Positions 8,240 to 16,474 of a DNA stretch of 64,000 bases are shown here, piece after piece. Under the pieces are notes generated by a model. The model was given only the letters and a program-made list of their open reading frames with translations, ran no database searches and was not told the origin of the DNA. A program made the position numbers and the translations under genes. Numbering within the stretch: the stretch's first letter is position 1; the number at the start of each line of letters is the position of its first letter. Source of the DNA: Bacillota bacterium (GTDB lineage: Bacteria; Bacillota; UBA4882; UBA8346); contig JAEYRN010000091.1 in NCBI GenBank assembly GCA_023435565.1, positions 25,482 through 89,481 of the forward strand, written 5' to 3'.

Positions 8240-9016
8240 ATGTTGGATAACAATCTTACGGAAATCTTCTGGAGTACATCGCTCTCGGATTTGAAAAAAG
8301 GCTATCTTTTCGAGCCGCCCAGCGGGGATTTTATTTGCCTAATCTGCGGAGCGCGATTCGCCAAAGGCCGGATATACGACCTTGAAGGTCTTTTCTATGA
8401 GGCGGAAAAAACAGCCCAAATCCATTTGGAAACGGCCCATTCCTCCATGTTTGATTATTTGCTGAACATGGATAAAAAATATACCGGACTGACCGAACAT
8501 CAGAAGTCCTTAGTATCATTGTTTTATCAAGGCCTGAGCGACAAAGAGATCGCCGCCAGGATGGACGGGGTCAGCCTCTCAACCGTTCGGAACCACCGTT
8601 TCGCCCTCCGCGAAAAAATGAAACAAGCTAAAGCATTCTTGGCGATTATGGAACTATTGGAGGCAAAAATGCAAACGGATTCAAATGATAACTTTATCGA
8701 GATCCCTCGTTCCGCAAAAATGGTAGACGAACGTTTCGCTATTACTGGGGCGGAAAATGAGGCGATTATCAAACGCTACTTTACCAAAGGCCCGGATGGT
8801 CCCCTATCCGAGTTTCCGGCCAAAGAAAAACGAAAGGTGATTATCATCAAACAACTGGCCAAACGTTTCGAACCGGACCGGAAATATACCGAGAAGGAAG
8901 TCAACGCCATCTTGGAAGGAGCCTACCACGACTACGTGACCCTAAGAAGGTATCTGATCGAGTACGGTTTCTTGGATCGGTTACCTGATGGTAGTAGTTA
9001 TTGGGTAAAGAGTTGA
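8240..9016 (+). CDS. LuxR-type HTH regulator with C-terminal DUF2087
   Basis: AAGGTGAT precedes the ATG at 8240. The N-terminal 65 residues hold a C2H2-like arrangement (CLICG ... HLETAH) that may bind zinc. Residues about 82-135 form a LuxR-type helix-turn-helix (GLSDKEIAARM, STVRNHRFALREKMKQ). The last 85 residues are a DUF2087 domain (FPAKEKRKVIIIKQLAKRF, YTEKEVNAILEGAYHDY, LRRYLIEYGFLDR). DUF2087 proteins are presumed transcription factors of unknown signal. A GIY-YIG family protein follows 26 bases later, a pairing I recall from other Firmicutes. Confidence 0.85.
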   Translation: MLDNNLTEIFWSTSLSDLKKGYLFEPPSGDFICLICGARFAKGRIYDLEGLFYEAEKTAQIHLETAHSSMFDYLLNMDKKYTGLTEHQKSLVSLFYQGLSDKEIAARMDGVSLSTVRNHRFALREKMKQAKAFLAIMELLEAKMQTDSNDNFIEIPRSAKMVDERFAITGAENEAIIKRYFTKGPDGPLSEFPAKEKRKVIIIKQLAKRFEPDRKYTEKEVNAILEGAYHDYVTLRRYLIEYGFLDRLPDGSSYWVKS

Positions 9017-9042
9017 AAGTCATAAATTAAGGAGTAATTGCT

Positions 9043-9405
9043 ATGGACCGACGTAAAGAATTGACCCAAGAATACAAGAACCGCAAACCGAACATGGGAA
9101 TATATCAAATCAGAAATAAGACGAGCGGTAAAATCCAGGTTTTAAGCAGCCTTAATCTGGACGGAGCTTTAAGCCGTTTTCAATTCGACCTGAAAATGGG
9201 TCTTACCATGGGTCTCTGGGAACAGGAAATGAAAAAGGACTTTGCTCAATTTGGACCCGAAAACTTTGTTTTTGAAATTCTGGACCGCTTGAAACCCTTG
9301 GAGGATCCCCAGTACGACTACAAGGAAGACCTGAAAGCCTTGGAGGAACTCTGGTTGGAAAAACTGCAGCCATATGGGGAACGAGGTTATAACAAAAGAA
9401 AATGA
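9043..9405 (+). CDS. GIY-YIG nuclease family protein, stand-alone small form
   Basis: AAGGAG lies 8 bases before the ATG. The 120 residues begin with MDRRKELTQEYK, then MGIYQIRNKTSGKIQV, the GIY half of the fold, and end with LEELWLEKLQPYGERGYN, the usual ending of the small Firmicutes family. The paired tyrosine motif is weak, so nuclease activity is not assured. It forms an operon with the DUF2087 regulator. A transposon-like hairpin element starts 5 bases after its stop and may act as its terminator. Confidence 0.82.
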   Translation: MDRRKELTQEYKNRKPNMGIYQIRNKTSGKIQVLSSLNLDGALSRFQFDLKMGLTMGLWEQEMKKDFAQFGPENFVFEILDRLKPLEDPQYDYKEDLKALEELWLEKLQPYGERGYNKRK

Positions 9406-9410
9406 TAAAC

Positions 9411-9649
9411 AAGAAGGGGCTGTTGCAAAAGTAGCTTTTTTGCCGTTCTGTCCACCCAGCCCTAAAACGGCTGGGCTAGGTATATATAAAAACAATCTAA
9501 ACCCCCTACGGGGCTCGGTAAAACTTCGAAGTATAACCCAGCCCCATTAATGGGGCTTGAGAACGATTTTATAAACCTAGCCAGGTCCTTTAGGGCCTGG
9601 TGATGATGAGGGCATTCGTTTGTGTTTCTTTTTGCAACAGCCCCTTCTT
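9411..9649. mobile_element. 239-bp MITE-like element with perfect 20-bp terminal inverted repeats
   Basis: AAGAAGGGGCTGTTGCAAAA (9411-9430) is repeated exactly inverted at 9630-9649. There is no coding capacity for a transposase. The interior carries at least four further short hairpins: CCAGCC/GGCTGG, ACCCC/GGGGC, GCCCCA/TGGGGC and a CAGG/CCTG pair. The ends resemble the CTGTTGCA-type tips of several insertion sequence families, from memory. It lies exactly between the stops of two convergent genes (5 and 2 bases away). No clear target-site duplication is seen. Confidence 0.75.
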
Positions 9650-9651
9650 AA

Positions 9652-9984
9652 TTATCTTAATCCTGATATGAGTTCATATTTGCCTAACATCAGTTCTTCA
9701 GCCTCACCGTTAAATTTCAAAACACCGCATACTGCGTTAATCATCGCCTCCCGCAGTTGCTTTTCCGCATAAATGGGATGGATTGCCACCCAGTCAACCT
9801 TTTTTGTTCCGCTTCCAAAGTCGCCATATAAAACACCGAGCATTTTGGCGTCATTTAACATAACCCAGAGTCCGGACAATTCGGCCATAATCTTTGTATC
9901 GGTCCAGGAAAATGAATTTGAATGCAATAAATCCCAAATCTCCTTTACATCATCCGTTTTAGCGGGGCGGATAACCAATTCCAT
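9652..9984 (-). CDS. GNAT-like small protein, paralogue of the 61.9-kb gene
   Basis: AAAGGAG precedes the ATG at 9984 by 10 bases. The 110 residues cover only part of a GNAT fold, with RPAKTDDVKEIWDLLH at the start and VDWVAIHPIYAEKQLREAM in the region of acetyl-CoA motif A, where the usual R/Q-x-x-G-x-G/A loop is absent. The gene at 61856-62221 shares R-AK--D---IW-LLH, LG-L-G and W---IHP-Y at equivalent positions. Both sit next to a GntR-type regulator. Acetyltransferase activity is doubtful because the cofactor loop is not conserved. Confidence 0.68.
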   Translation of the reverse strand: MELVIRPAKTDDVKEIWDLLHSNSFSWTDTKIMAELSGLWVMLNDAKMLGVLYGDFGSGTKKVDWVAIHPIYAEKQLREAMINAVCGVLKFNGEAEELMLGKYELISGLR

Positions 9985-10025
9985 ATTCAATCGACTCCTT
10001 TATAAAAATTCCTTCATAAGAATAC

Positions 10026-10113
10026 TTGGGATTGTTTTAAGTTTTTAGTATAATTTATCATGAAAGAATTGGTTCAAAAAGTACCACGTTTTAATAAATT
10101 TGATAGTACCACG
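10026..10113 (+). promoter_or_regulatory. Promoter and direct-repeat operator of the MocR gene
   Basis: TTGGGA (10026-10031) and TATAAT (10049-10054) are 17 bases apart. Downstream lie two direct copies of AGTACCACG (10080-10088 and 10105-10113), 25 bases apart start to start. MocR/GabR-type regulators are known to bind direct repeats (ATACCA in GabR), so these are candidate autoregulatory sites. Confidence 0.5.
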
Positions 10114-10162
10114 GTTATATCTTTAATATTGGGCACATGAAAGAATGAAAATAAGATTTTAA

Positions 10163-10225
10163 CTCTGTGTCTCTGCGCCTCTGTGGCTAAATCATTATTG
10201 GCCACAGAGACACGGAGACACAGAG
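10163..10225. repeat. REP-like palindrome, copy 1
   Basis: Two 25-base arms (10163-10187 and 10201-10225) are inverted copies with three mismatches, separated by 13 bases, and built from CTCTGTG/CACAGAG words. A related palindrome lies at 48199-48267 and a solo arm at 46655-46675. It ends about 30 bases before the MocR start codon, so it could fold in the leader RNA. Confidence 0.7.
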
Positions 10226-10254
10226 AAATCATTTTTTAAGTGGGGATAATAAAT

Positions 10255-11664
10255 ATGCTCGGTATATCAGTTAATCGAGATGAAGAAATCACCTTATCCA
10301 AACAAATTTATAACCAGCTTCGCAATCTAATTCTTAGCGGTGTTCTTAAACCCGGAGAAAAGCTGGCTTCTACTCGGGATTTAGCTTTAAACATAAGTGT
10401 TTCCCGTAATGTAGTCCTCGAAGCTTACGATCTGTTACTTGTTGAAGGATATGTGGTAAGTCGTCCCAATTCGGGAACTTTTGTGGCTAGCGGGGCTATT
10501 TACGACCGGCCCGAGACAGAATCCAATTCAGTATGTATCACGGATCCAATCGATTTCGATGATACGTCCAAAAAAAACATCATCGATTTTCGTTCCGGAC
10601 TACCGGCGCTGGATCTATTACCCAGAAAAAAATTCGGACAATTTTATCAGCAAATTATAATGGATATTTCAGAAAATTTCTTCAGCTATGATGCGCCCGA
10701 GGGAACTCTTGCTTTAAGGAAAACAATCTGCCATTATCTTATCAAAAACCGGGGCGTCCAATGCTTTCCCGAACAAATGATCATTACTTCCGGGGCTGTC
10801 CAAGGTATGTCCCTAATTTCACGCATGTTTTCAACTCAAAATCGGCCATATATCCTTGAATACCCGTTACATCAAAAGATCAAGGAATTATTCGAAATTT
10901 CAGGAGCAAAACTGCATTTCGTTCCGGTAGACGGACACGGGCTCAGAACTGAAGACTTGCCTAAAAATATAAATCCTTCTTTAATTGTAGTCACTCCCTC
11001 CCACCAATACCCACTAGGAGGATTAATGCCCATTCAAAGAAGGATTGAACTGATTCAATACGCCCGTTCTTCAAACGCCTACATTCTCGAAGACGATTAC
11101 GACAGTGAATTCCGCTACGAAGGACCTCCGGTCAGTTCTCTACAAGGGCTTGATCCGGAACGTGTTATTTATCTTGGAACTTTTAGCAAAGTACTATTTC
11201 CCGCTCTCCGGCTTGGCTATCTGATTTTACCTCCGGCCCTTTGCGAGCATTGTCAAAAACTGAAGCTTCATGATGATAACCATTCACATACTTTTGAACA
11301 ACTTGCTCTGGCCCGGTTCATCGAAACCGGCGATTTGGAAAGATATATCTCAAAAATTAGAAAAATATACCGCAAACGCCGGGATACCCTGTTAACCTCT
11401 CTTATATCTTTTTTTCCTGATATCAATATATCCGGTCATTCCACCGGTTTACACCTAATCGCCGAATTTCCGGAAACTGTCTTTAATCAAGCTTTAACCG
11501 AAAAACTTCGGAACAACAGAGTACAAGTCTACCCTGTAGCTATGCATGCTAATGAACAAGCCCACTTAAACAAATTAATCCTAGGTTATAGTCATCTTAC
11601 TCCCGAACAAATAAATGAGGGTATTAATAGAATAGCAACCACCTTACACATACAAAATGATTAG
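10255..11664 (+). CDS. MocR/PdxR-type regulator: GntR HTH fused to class I aminotransferase domain
   Basis: The protein has a winged-helix GntR domain (residues about 10-78: SKQIYNQLRNLILSG, STRDLALNISVSRN) and then a fold-type I aminotransferase-like domain. The PLP lysine is in TFSKVLFPALRLGY, and SHQYPLGG and EDDYDSEFRY are typical MocR blocks. The ATG at 10255 is preceded by GGGGA at 9 bases; an in-frame GTG 15 bases earlier is less likely. These factors use PLP to sense B6 vitamers or amino compounds. No B6, GABA or taurine genes adjoin, so the regulon is unknown; the divergent GNAT-like gene is the nearest candidate. Confidence 0.92.
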   Translation: MLGISVNRDEEITLSKQIYNQLRNLILSGVLKPGEKLASTRDLALNISVSRNVVLEAYDLLLVEGYVVSRPNSGTFVASGAIYDRPETESNSVCITDPIDFDDTSKKNIIDFRSGLPALDLLPRKKFGQFYQQIIMDISENFFSYDAPEGTLALRKTICHYLIKNRGVQCFPEQMIITSGAVQGMSLISRMFSTQNRPYILEYPLHQKIKELFEISGAKLHFVPVDGHGLRTEDLPKNINPSLIVVTPSHQYPLGGLMPIQRRIELIQYARSSNAYILEDDYDSEFRYEGPPVSSLQGLDPERVIYLGTFSKVLFPALRLGYLILPPALCEHCQKLKLHDDNHSHTFEQLALARFIETGDLERYISKIRKIYRKRRDTLLTSLISFFPDINISGHSTGLHLIAEFPETVFNQALTEKLRNNRVQVYPVAMHANEQAHLNKLILGYSHLTPEQINEGINRIATTLHIQND

Positions 11665-11683
11665 TAGCACTTAATAAAAATAT

Positions 11684-11710
11684 AAAAGCTTGCTCCAAGA
11701 GCAAGCTTTT
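11684..11710. terminator. Bidirectional terminator between MocR and Dps-like genes
   Basis: AAAAGCTTGCTC and GAGCAAGCTTTT form a perfect 12-base stem around a CAA loop, with A/T tracts on both sides. The convergent genes end at 11664 and 11716. Confidence 0.85.
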
Positions 11711-11715
11711 AAAAG

Positions 11716-12459
11716 CTATTGTAGTCTGGAGTCAGGACTCATCTGTTTATCTCCCGCCATATTACCCTGTCGATCCAATAAATGACCCATCCCCCGAACC
11801 AAAGTATCATCCTCAAGAACACTATATAGATGGTATCCCAGGTCCTCTCGGTCCAACAGAACCTCTTCCAATACTTCTACCGTTCCGTAATCCTGAAGTT
11901 CCTGGGCCCGGGCAATCTGTTTCCGCAGCATCTCCTGAATCTTTAATTCATGTTCCAGGTCATTCCGGATAAAGTCACGCATCGTATATCTGCCTTCAAC
12001 CTCATGTTTGATATAGGACAACATGTGCTGGGTTTCCGGATGAGCGGTTGGTACTCCGCCAAGCCGGGCGACTCTTTCTCCGATTTCATCAATGTGTTTT
12101 TGAGTCTCTTTGCGGTGTTCATCCAATAAGTGGTGCAAACTTAAGAATGATTCAGCGCCTTCAGTTAACCAATGGTGCTTATTATACTGATGCAAAGCTA
12201 CGGTTAATGCGCATTGATGATCGTCAAGCATTTTGGCCATTTCCAAGCGGACCTCATATGGCAGTCCAATACCGGATCCGACTTGTTTAACGGTTCGCGG
12301 CTGTTGACGAAAGACCATGGTATGATCGGTGGTATGTCCCGGGAGTCGTTGGTCAAAACCCGAAACGTTGAGATTGAAAGAACCTTGAAAGTTGCTAAGG
12401 TTTGAAACTGTAGTTTGAATTTCCTGCGGAGGTTGAGTCATAGGCTGAACGCCTTCCAA
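11716..12459 (-). CDS. Dps/ferritin-like protein with long N-terminal extension
   Basis: The core (about residues 85-230) resembles Dps: HQYNKHHWLTEG, FLSLHHLLDEHRKETQKHIDEIGERVARLGGVP, with the His and Asp/Glu expected of a ferroxidase site. Dps stores iron and protects against peroxide. At about 247 residues it is 80 longer than usual; the extra sequence is N-terminal and low in order-promoting motifs. The start is ambiguous: a TTG at 12459 has AAGGAG at ideal spacing, an ATG at 12441 has AAGG at 10 bases. It could belong to a Dps-like side family rather than true Dps. Confidence 0.78.
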   Translation of the reverse strand: MEGVQPMTQPPQEIQTTVSNLSNFQGSFNLNVSGFDQRLPGHTTDHTMVFRQQPRTVKQVGSGIGLPYEVRLEMAKMLDDHQCALTVALHQYNKHHWLTEGAESFLSLHHLLDEHRKETQKHIDEIGERVARLGGVPTAHPETQHMLSYIKHEVEGRYTMRDFIRNDLEHELKIQEMLRKQIARAQELQDYGTVEVLEEVLLDREDLGYHLYSVLEDDTLVRGMGHLLDRQGNMAGDKQMSPDSRLQ

Positions 12460-12594
12460 ATAAATCACTCCTTAATAGTTTTGTCTCTATTATTTCAAAC
12501 CCAGGCCAAAGTATGTTAAAAATTTCGTGCCATATAATAAAAAAAACCCTTCAATGAGGGGAACAATTCGAATATTGAACAAAAATAATTAATA

Positions 12595-12739
12595 CAACTT
12601 TCCCACCTTAAAATTATTCAGTTAAGTCAACGCTTCGGAACATCAATTTTTGAAAAATCGTTAAAGCTTTCGATATTTTCAAAAATAGATATTGATTGAT
12701 ATGACTTAACTAAAAAAGCATTTTGAAGTGGGAAAGTTG
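12595..12739. repeat. 145-bp imperfect long palindrome (MITE-like)
   Basis: Arms of about 65 bases face each other around a CGTTAAAGCTTTCG centre. The tips CAACTTTCCCAC/GTGGGAAAGTTG are perfect, GTTAAGTCA/TGACTTAAC pair further in, and ATTTTTGAAAA/TTTTCAAAAAT pair near the loop. No transposase frame fits. It ends 5 bases past the stop of the cupin gene, the same placement as the 9.4-kb element after its neighbour. The sequence is unrelated to that element. Confidence 0.7.
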
Positions 12740-12744
12740 AGTTA

Positions 12745-13011
12745 TTAACCAAAATTATAATGTTTGCGTATTTTTTCATGAACCGTCCACTTACAGGATA
12801 AGCCTTGAGGAAAGATAACCAAGTCGCCCTTACCAAAAGTCACTTTCTCGGTTGAAGTCTCTACGGAGACTTTTCCTTCCAGGATATAACACGTCTCTTG
12901 TTCATCATAGTGCCAATCAAAGCTCGATGGTTCGCATTCCCAGATCGGCCAGGAAAAAACGTTTAACTTTTCCAGTTGTTCGGAAGTCGGTTTTTCAACG
13001 GATACCTTCAT
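12745..13011 (-). CDS. Small cupin-domain protein
   Basis: GGAGG lies 8 bases before the ATG at 13011. The 88 residues form one RmlC-like barrel: FDWHYDEQETCYILEGKVSV is cupin motif 1 and FGKGDLVIFPQGL is motif 2. The metal-binding His of motif 1 (WHYDEQE) is present; the motif 2 His is not evident. It belongs with short cupins (cupin_3/DUF861 type) of unknown substrate. It is monocistronic. Confidence 0.82.
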   Translation of the reverse strand: MKVSVEKPTSEQLEKLNVFSWPIWECEPSSFDWHYDEQETCYILEGKVSVETSTEKVTFGKGDLVIFPQGLSCKWTVHEKIRKHYNFG

Positions 13012-13280
13012 CAATACTACCTCCCTACCGTATTTCCATCCTATAATCTGCTCAAGTAAACCAATAATTAATTTCTATTCGGTGTCTTGTTGTAAATTTC
13101 CTTCTTATACAGGGATAATTTTGGAAAGTCGAGACTATTTCACCATTTTAAAGGATTTCTCATTTAAAAACCCTATTATGGCAGGAAGCGCCCAAAAGAT
13201 ATTGAATTTCTTGATAACTCAATTCTCCTACCGCATTGGTTAAAATTGCCACAATCGAAAGGATTAATCTAGGGTGGCCA

Positions 13281-14015
13281 ATGAAAAAATTAATTGAAGC
13301 AAAAGTCAACGCCATTATCAACACCAGCAACCTTCCCTATTACCGCGAACCTATTTTCGGATATGCCGTAGCCAATAACCCCGTTTTTATTAAACTTAAA
13401 ACAGTTGTAAATCCTGACCATTTGCTTCCTCAAGATTTACTTAACAGTGCCGAAACCGTATTCGCTTACTTTTTACCCTTCCGTAAAGAAATTATTACCC
13501 GAAATCGTAACGGCCGGTTAGCCTCCAGGGAATGGGCCAAAGTCTATATTGATACCAACCGTTTGATCTCCCAAATCAACTCCGAATTGGAAATATATTT
13601 GAAAAACCAATCTATTGAATTTGTATCTCAACCGCCAACCTACGAATTTGACAAGGTTAAACTCATCGCCAACTGGTCGCACCGGCATATTGCCTATGCT
13701 TGCGGTTTAGGCACTTTTGGCCGAAATAACCTTTTAATAACGTCGAAAGGTTGCGGCGGCAGGCTTGGTACGGCGGTCTTAAGTGTTTCATTGGAACCGT
13801 CTTCATGCTCCCAATTAATACACCATTGTTTTAAAGATACCAAAGGTTGTTCCTATTGCCAAAATATCTGTCCCGTACATGCCTTATCGGATTTTGTTTT
13901 TCAGCGGCAGCGTTGTTATGAACAATGCCTTTTAAACGACCAAATTCATCAGGATCTTGAGTTATGCGATGTTTGTGGTAAATGTGCCACCGGCCCCTGC
14001 GGATACCTGGAATGA
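13281..14015 (+). CDS. QueG-like 4Fe-4S oxidoreductase
   Basis: The ATG at 13281 has AGGG 6 bases upstream; the frame extends 15 codons further from a TTG with no site. The N-terminal 150 residues resemble the corrin-binding part of epoxyqueuosine reductases, with GLGTFGRNNLLITSKGCGGR as the conserved block. A ferredoxin motif CSYCQNICP follows, and CDVCGKCATGPC near the C-terminus supplies four more cysteines. At 244 residues it lacks the C-terminal HEAT extension of full QueG, so a different substrate is possible. It is convergent with the EamA gene, 21 bases away. Confidence 0.8.
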   Translation: MKKLIEAKVNAIINTSNLPYYREPIFGYAVANNPVFIKLKTVVNPDHLLPQDLLNSAETVFAYFLPFRKEIITRNRNGRLASREWAKVYIDTNRLISQINSELEIYLKNQSIEFVSQPPTYEFDKVKLIANWSHRHIAYACGLGTFGRNNLLITSKGCGGRLGTAVLSVSLEPSSCSQLIHHCFKDTKGCSYCQNICPVHALSDFVFQRQRCYEQCLLNDQIHQDLELCDVCGKCATGPCGYLE

Positions 14016-14036
14016 CGGATGACTTCAAAGCTTTAC

Positions 14037-14909
14037 TTACACTCCCAGCTCCTGGCTCCCCAACTCCCGGCTCCTATTGAAAACGCATCTCAAAGTTACT
14101 GTAATTAAAACGATTGCTCCACCGACCAAAGCCAACTTACCCGGCGCTTCATGAAAAAATAGGAATACCCAAATCGGATTAAGAATCGGTTCAATTACCG
14201 GGATTAAGATTCCTTCCATGGCGGTAACGTGTTTCATCGCTTCCGCGTAAAGAATATATGAGATTCCCAGTTGAACCACACCCAACAGGATTAAACCGAT
14301 CCACCCCGATGGGTTAGGCGCCGATTGCAACATAAACGGGAGCCCGACTAAACCCGTTAAAATATTGCCTAAAAAGAGGGATTCCAACGGCGAACCGTCT
14401 TTTTGCTTACGGGACAAGAGTGTCAAAGCTGCAAAAGTAATTCCGCTGACGAGGGCCACCATGTTCCCCCAAAAATTTCCGACCGATAAATTATCTATAA
14501 AAAAGAGGGCCATTGCACCAAGGGTGATTCCAATCGTCAGCCAATCAAATTTACTGGTCTTTTCTCCCAAAAACCAATGGGCAAAAAGGGCCACAAAGAT
14601 TGGGGCCGAATATTGAATCAAAATGGCATTGGCCGCGGTAGTCAATTTATTGGCCGTTACAAACGCAATAACCGTAGCCGCATAAGCAATCGCTCCGCCG
14701 ATTTGCGCCGTCGACCAGTTAAAGTCGAATTTTCGCCGATAAAGAAACATGATAACCGCCGCGATAAAGCTACGCGTTCCGGCGATAGCCAGTGGATGCC
14801 AGGAGACCCCTTTAATAAGAAGACCGCCCAAACTCCAAAGCAATGCGGTAATGATTAGATAAACAATTGACCGGTGGCGGAGACGGTCGATCCGTATCAT
14901 TGATTCCAT
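14037..14909 (-). CDS. EamA/DMT family exporter
   Basis: AAAGGA precedes the ATG by 6 bases. Ten hydrophobic segments fall into two EamA repeats; TRSFIAAVIMFLYRR and IPVIEPILNPIWVFLF are typical family blocks. Substrates in this family are metabolites or amino acids and cannot be read from sequence. The last ten codons (RELGSQELGV) lie inside a GGGAGCTGGGAG-type low-complexity intergenic repeat (14041-14074), so the natural C-terminus has been replaced or extended by repeat sequence. Confidence 0.9.
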   Translation of the reverse strand: MESMIRIDRLRHRSIVYLIITALLWSLGGLLIKGVSWHPLAIAGTRSFIAAVIMFLYRRKFDFNWSTAQIGGAIAYAATVIAFVTANKLTTAANAILIQYSAPIFVALFAHWFLGEKTSKFDWLTIGITLGAMALFFIDNLSVGNFWGNMVALVSGITFAALTLLSRKQKDGSPLESLFLGNILTGLVGLPFMLQSAPNPSGWIGLILLGVVQLGISYILYAEAMKHVTAMEGILIPVIEPILNPIWVFLFFHEAPGKLALVGGAIVLITVTLRCVFNRSRELGSQELGV

Positions 14910-15096
14910 TTTTTGTCCTTTAAAAATAAATTTGTCATCACTATTCGATTAAACCTGATAAACTCTTTTAGTCCGGTGTGATAGTTTAATAATAATAATT
15001 CGCCTTATCAATATTTCATATTATATTTCATAAATATTGATTGGAGAAGATCCACCAAAGTTAATTAATAGAGCATTACTGGTTCAAAAAATCCAA

Positions 15097-15119
15097 AACC
15101 CCCGGTGTAATCGGCGGTT
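15097..15119 (-). terminator. Probable terminator after the aldo/keto reductase gene
   Basis: On the minus strand AACCGCCG and CGGGGGTT pair with one mismatch around a 7-base loop, followed by TTGGATTTTTT. It lies about 30 bases past the stop at 15150. The 240 bases from 14910 hold nothing else that I can support. Confidence 0.55.
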
Positions 15120-15149
15120 TCATCAATTTCAAACTTCACCCTTCACATT

Positions 15150-16280
15150 TCAAACTTTAATTAAAACCCGATGGGCCTCTTTCAATTGCTCCCTGATCTT
15201 GATTTTCTGAGGGCATTTCTTCTCGCAGGCGCCGCATTCACTACATACATCGGCTTTTATATCCGGTAGCCAAGTGTATTTCCCAAACCCGGCATAATTT
15301 TCCCTAGCGTAATCCTTGAGGCCGTAAACATTGTAATAGTTATAGAGATTGAAAATCGATGGAATATCAATTCCTTTGGGGCAGGGCAGACAGTATTTGC
15401 ATCCGGTGCAATAAAGATCGGCCAACTTCCGATATTTTTGCATCAAGATATTAATGGACTCAACTTCCGCCGGTTTTAGAGGCTCGGTATTACTAGTGAA
15501 CCTGGCATTCTCTTCAACCATTTCCAAAGATCCCATACCGGAAAGAGCGCAGGTTACATTGGGATTTGCTAAAACAAATCTTAGAGCCAGTTCTACATTG
15601 CTTTCAACCGGTAAGTTCAATTCACGGCGGATCTTTTCCGGCAAACCGGCAATCCGGCCGCCCCCCACCGGTCCCATGATCGCTACTCCCAATCCTTTAC
15701 CCCGGGCATAAGCAATGGCTTCCTCATTGCTTCGGTCTAAAAAATTATACTGACAAAGCACTCCCGAAAAAATACCCAAATCAACCAGTTCGATTAATTC
15801 CTGGGGAGGGGCGTGAAACGAAAAAGTGATATGTTTGATTAACCCTTCCGCTTTGGCTTGTTCCGCTTCCTTCAACCAGTTGGACCGTTTATCGGTTTCC
15901 ATGAAAGTTTGAAAACCGATGCCGTGGAAATAATAAAAGTCCAAATATTCTTCCTGGAGACGGGTAAGTTGCTCCTCTAAAATCCTCCGGTAATCTCCGG
16001 GTTTATTTATCAAATGCCCCGGAGACTTTGTCGAAAGATAAATCCGGTCCCGCCAACCTTTAATAGCCTTCCCGACCAACACTTCACTATAACCTTCGTG
16101 GTAGATGTAAGCGGAATCGATATAGTTAACCCCCAACTCAAAAGCCCGCCGGATCATTCGAATCGACTTCTCTTCATCTACCTGATTCTTCCCGTTACAT
16201 TCCACCTCCGGAAGGCGCATTGCCCCAAATCCTAACGCCGAAAGCTTAATTCCGGTATTCCCATAAACACGGTATTGCAT
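15150..16280 (-). CDS. Aldo/keto reductase with C-terminal 4Fe-4S ferredoxin domain
   Basis: AGGAGG lies 8 bases before the ATG. Residues 1-285 form the AKR barrel: YIDSAYIYHEGYSE gives the catalytic Asp and Tyr, STKSP the Lys and YFHGI the His. The C-terminal 90 residues carry two cysteine groups, CTGCKYCLPCP and CSECGACEKKCP, so electrons may pass between NAD(P)H and ferredoxin-like centres. This two-part family of about 375 residues is common in anaerobes; substrates are not established. The gene stands alone. Confidence 0.92.
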   Translation of the reverse strand: MQYRVYGNTGIKLSALGFGAMRLPEVECNGKNQVDEEKSIRMIRRAFELGVNYIDSAYIYHEGYSEVLVGKAIKGWRDRIYLSTKSPGHLINKPGDYRRILEEQLTRLQEEYLDFYYFHGIGFQTFMETDKRSNWLKEAEQAKAEGLIKHITFSFHAPPQELIELVDLGIFSGVLCQYNFLDRSNEEAIAYARGKGLGVAIMGPVGGGRIAGLPEKIRRELNLPVESNVELALRFVLANPNVTCALSGMGSLEMVEENARFTSNTEPLKPAEVESINILMQKYRKLADLYCTGCKYCLPCPKGIDIPSIFNLYNYYNVYGLKDYARENYAGFGKYTWLPDIKADVCSECGACEKKCPQKIKIREQLKEAHRVLIKV

Positions 16281-16435
16281 GTTGTGATCCTCCTGATGTT
16301 TTATTAATAATAAATTCCATTATCCAATATCTATATTAGAGTCAACATACTATCCCATACATACTAATCCGTTTTTTTTGATAATTGGTTTTTTGAAATT
16401 ACCTATATCCTGGTTGTACCGTTTTATATCTTTAA

Positions 16436-16471
16436 TTGTAAATTGTACATTGTACATTGTAAATTGAATTG
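16436..16471. repeat. Low-complexity word repeat in the AKR/rtcB gap
   Basis: Permuted copies of TTGTAAATTG and TACATTGTACATTG follow each other just past the rtcB stop. Similar short-word repeats occur at 14041-14074, 45670-45697, 53539-53570 and 53623-53655 with different words. Confidence 0.6.
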
Positions 16472-16474
16472 TCC

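Noticed and set aside
9411..9649. Integron attC site or a small RNA gene
   Set aside because: The perfect 20-base terminal inverted repeats and convergent intergenic position fit a MITE better; no integrase or cassette genes are nearby.
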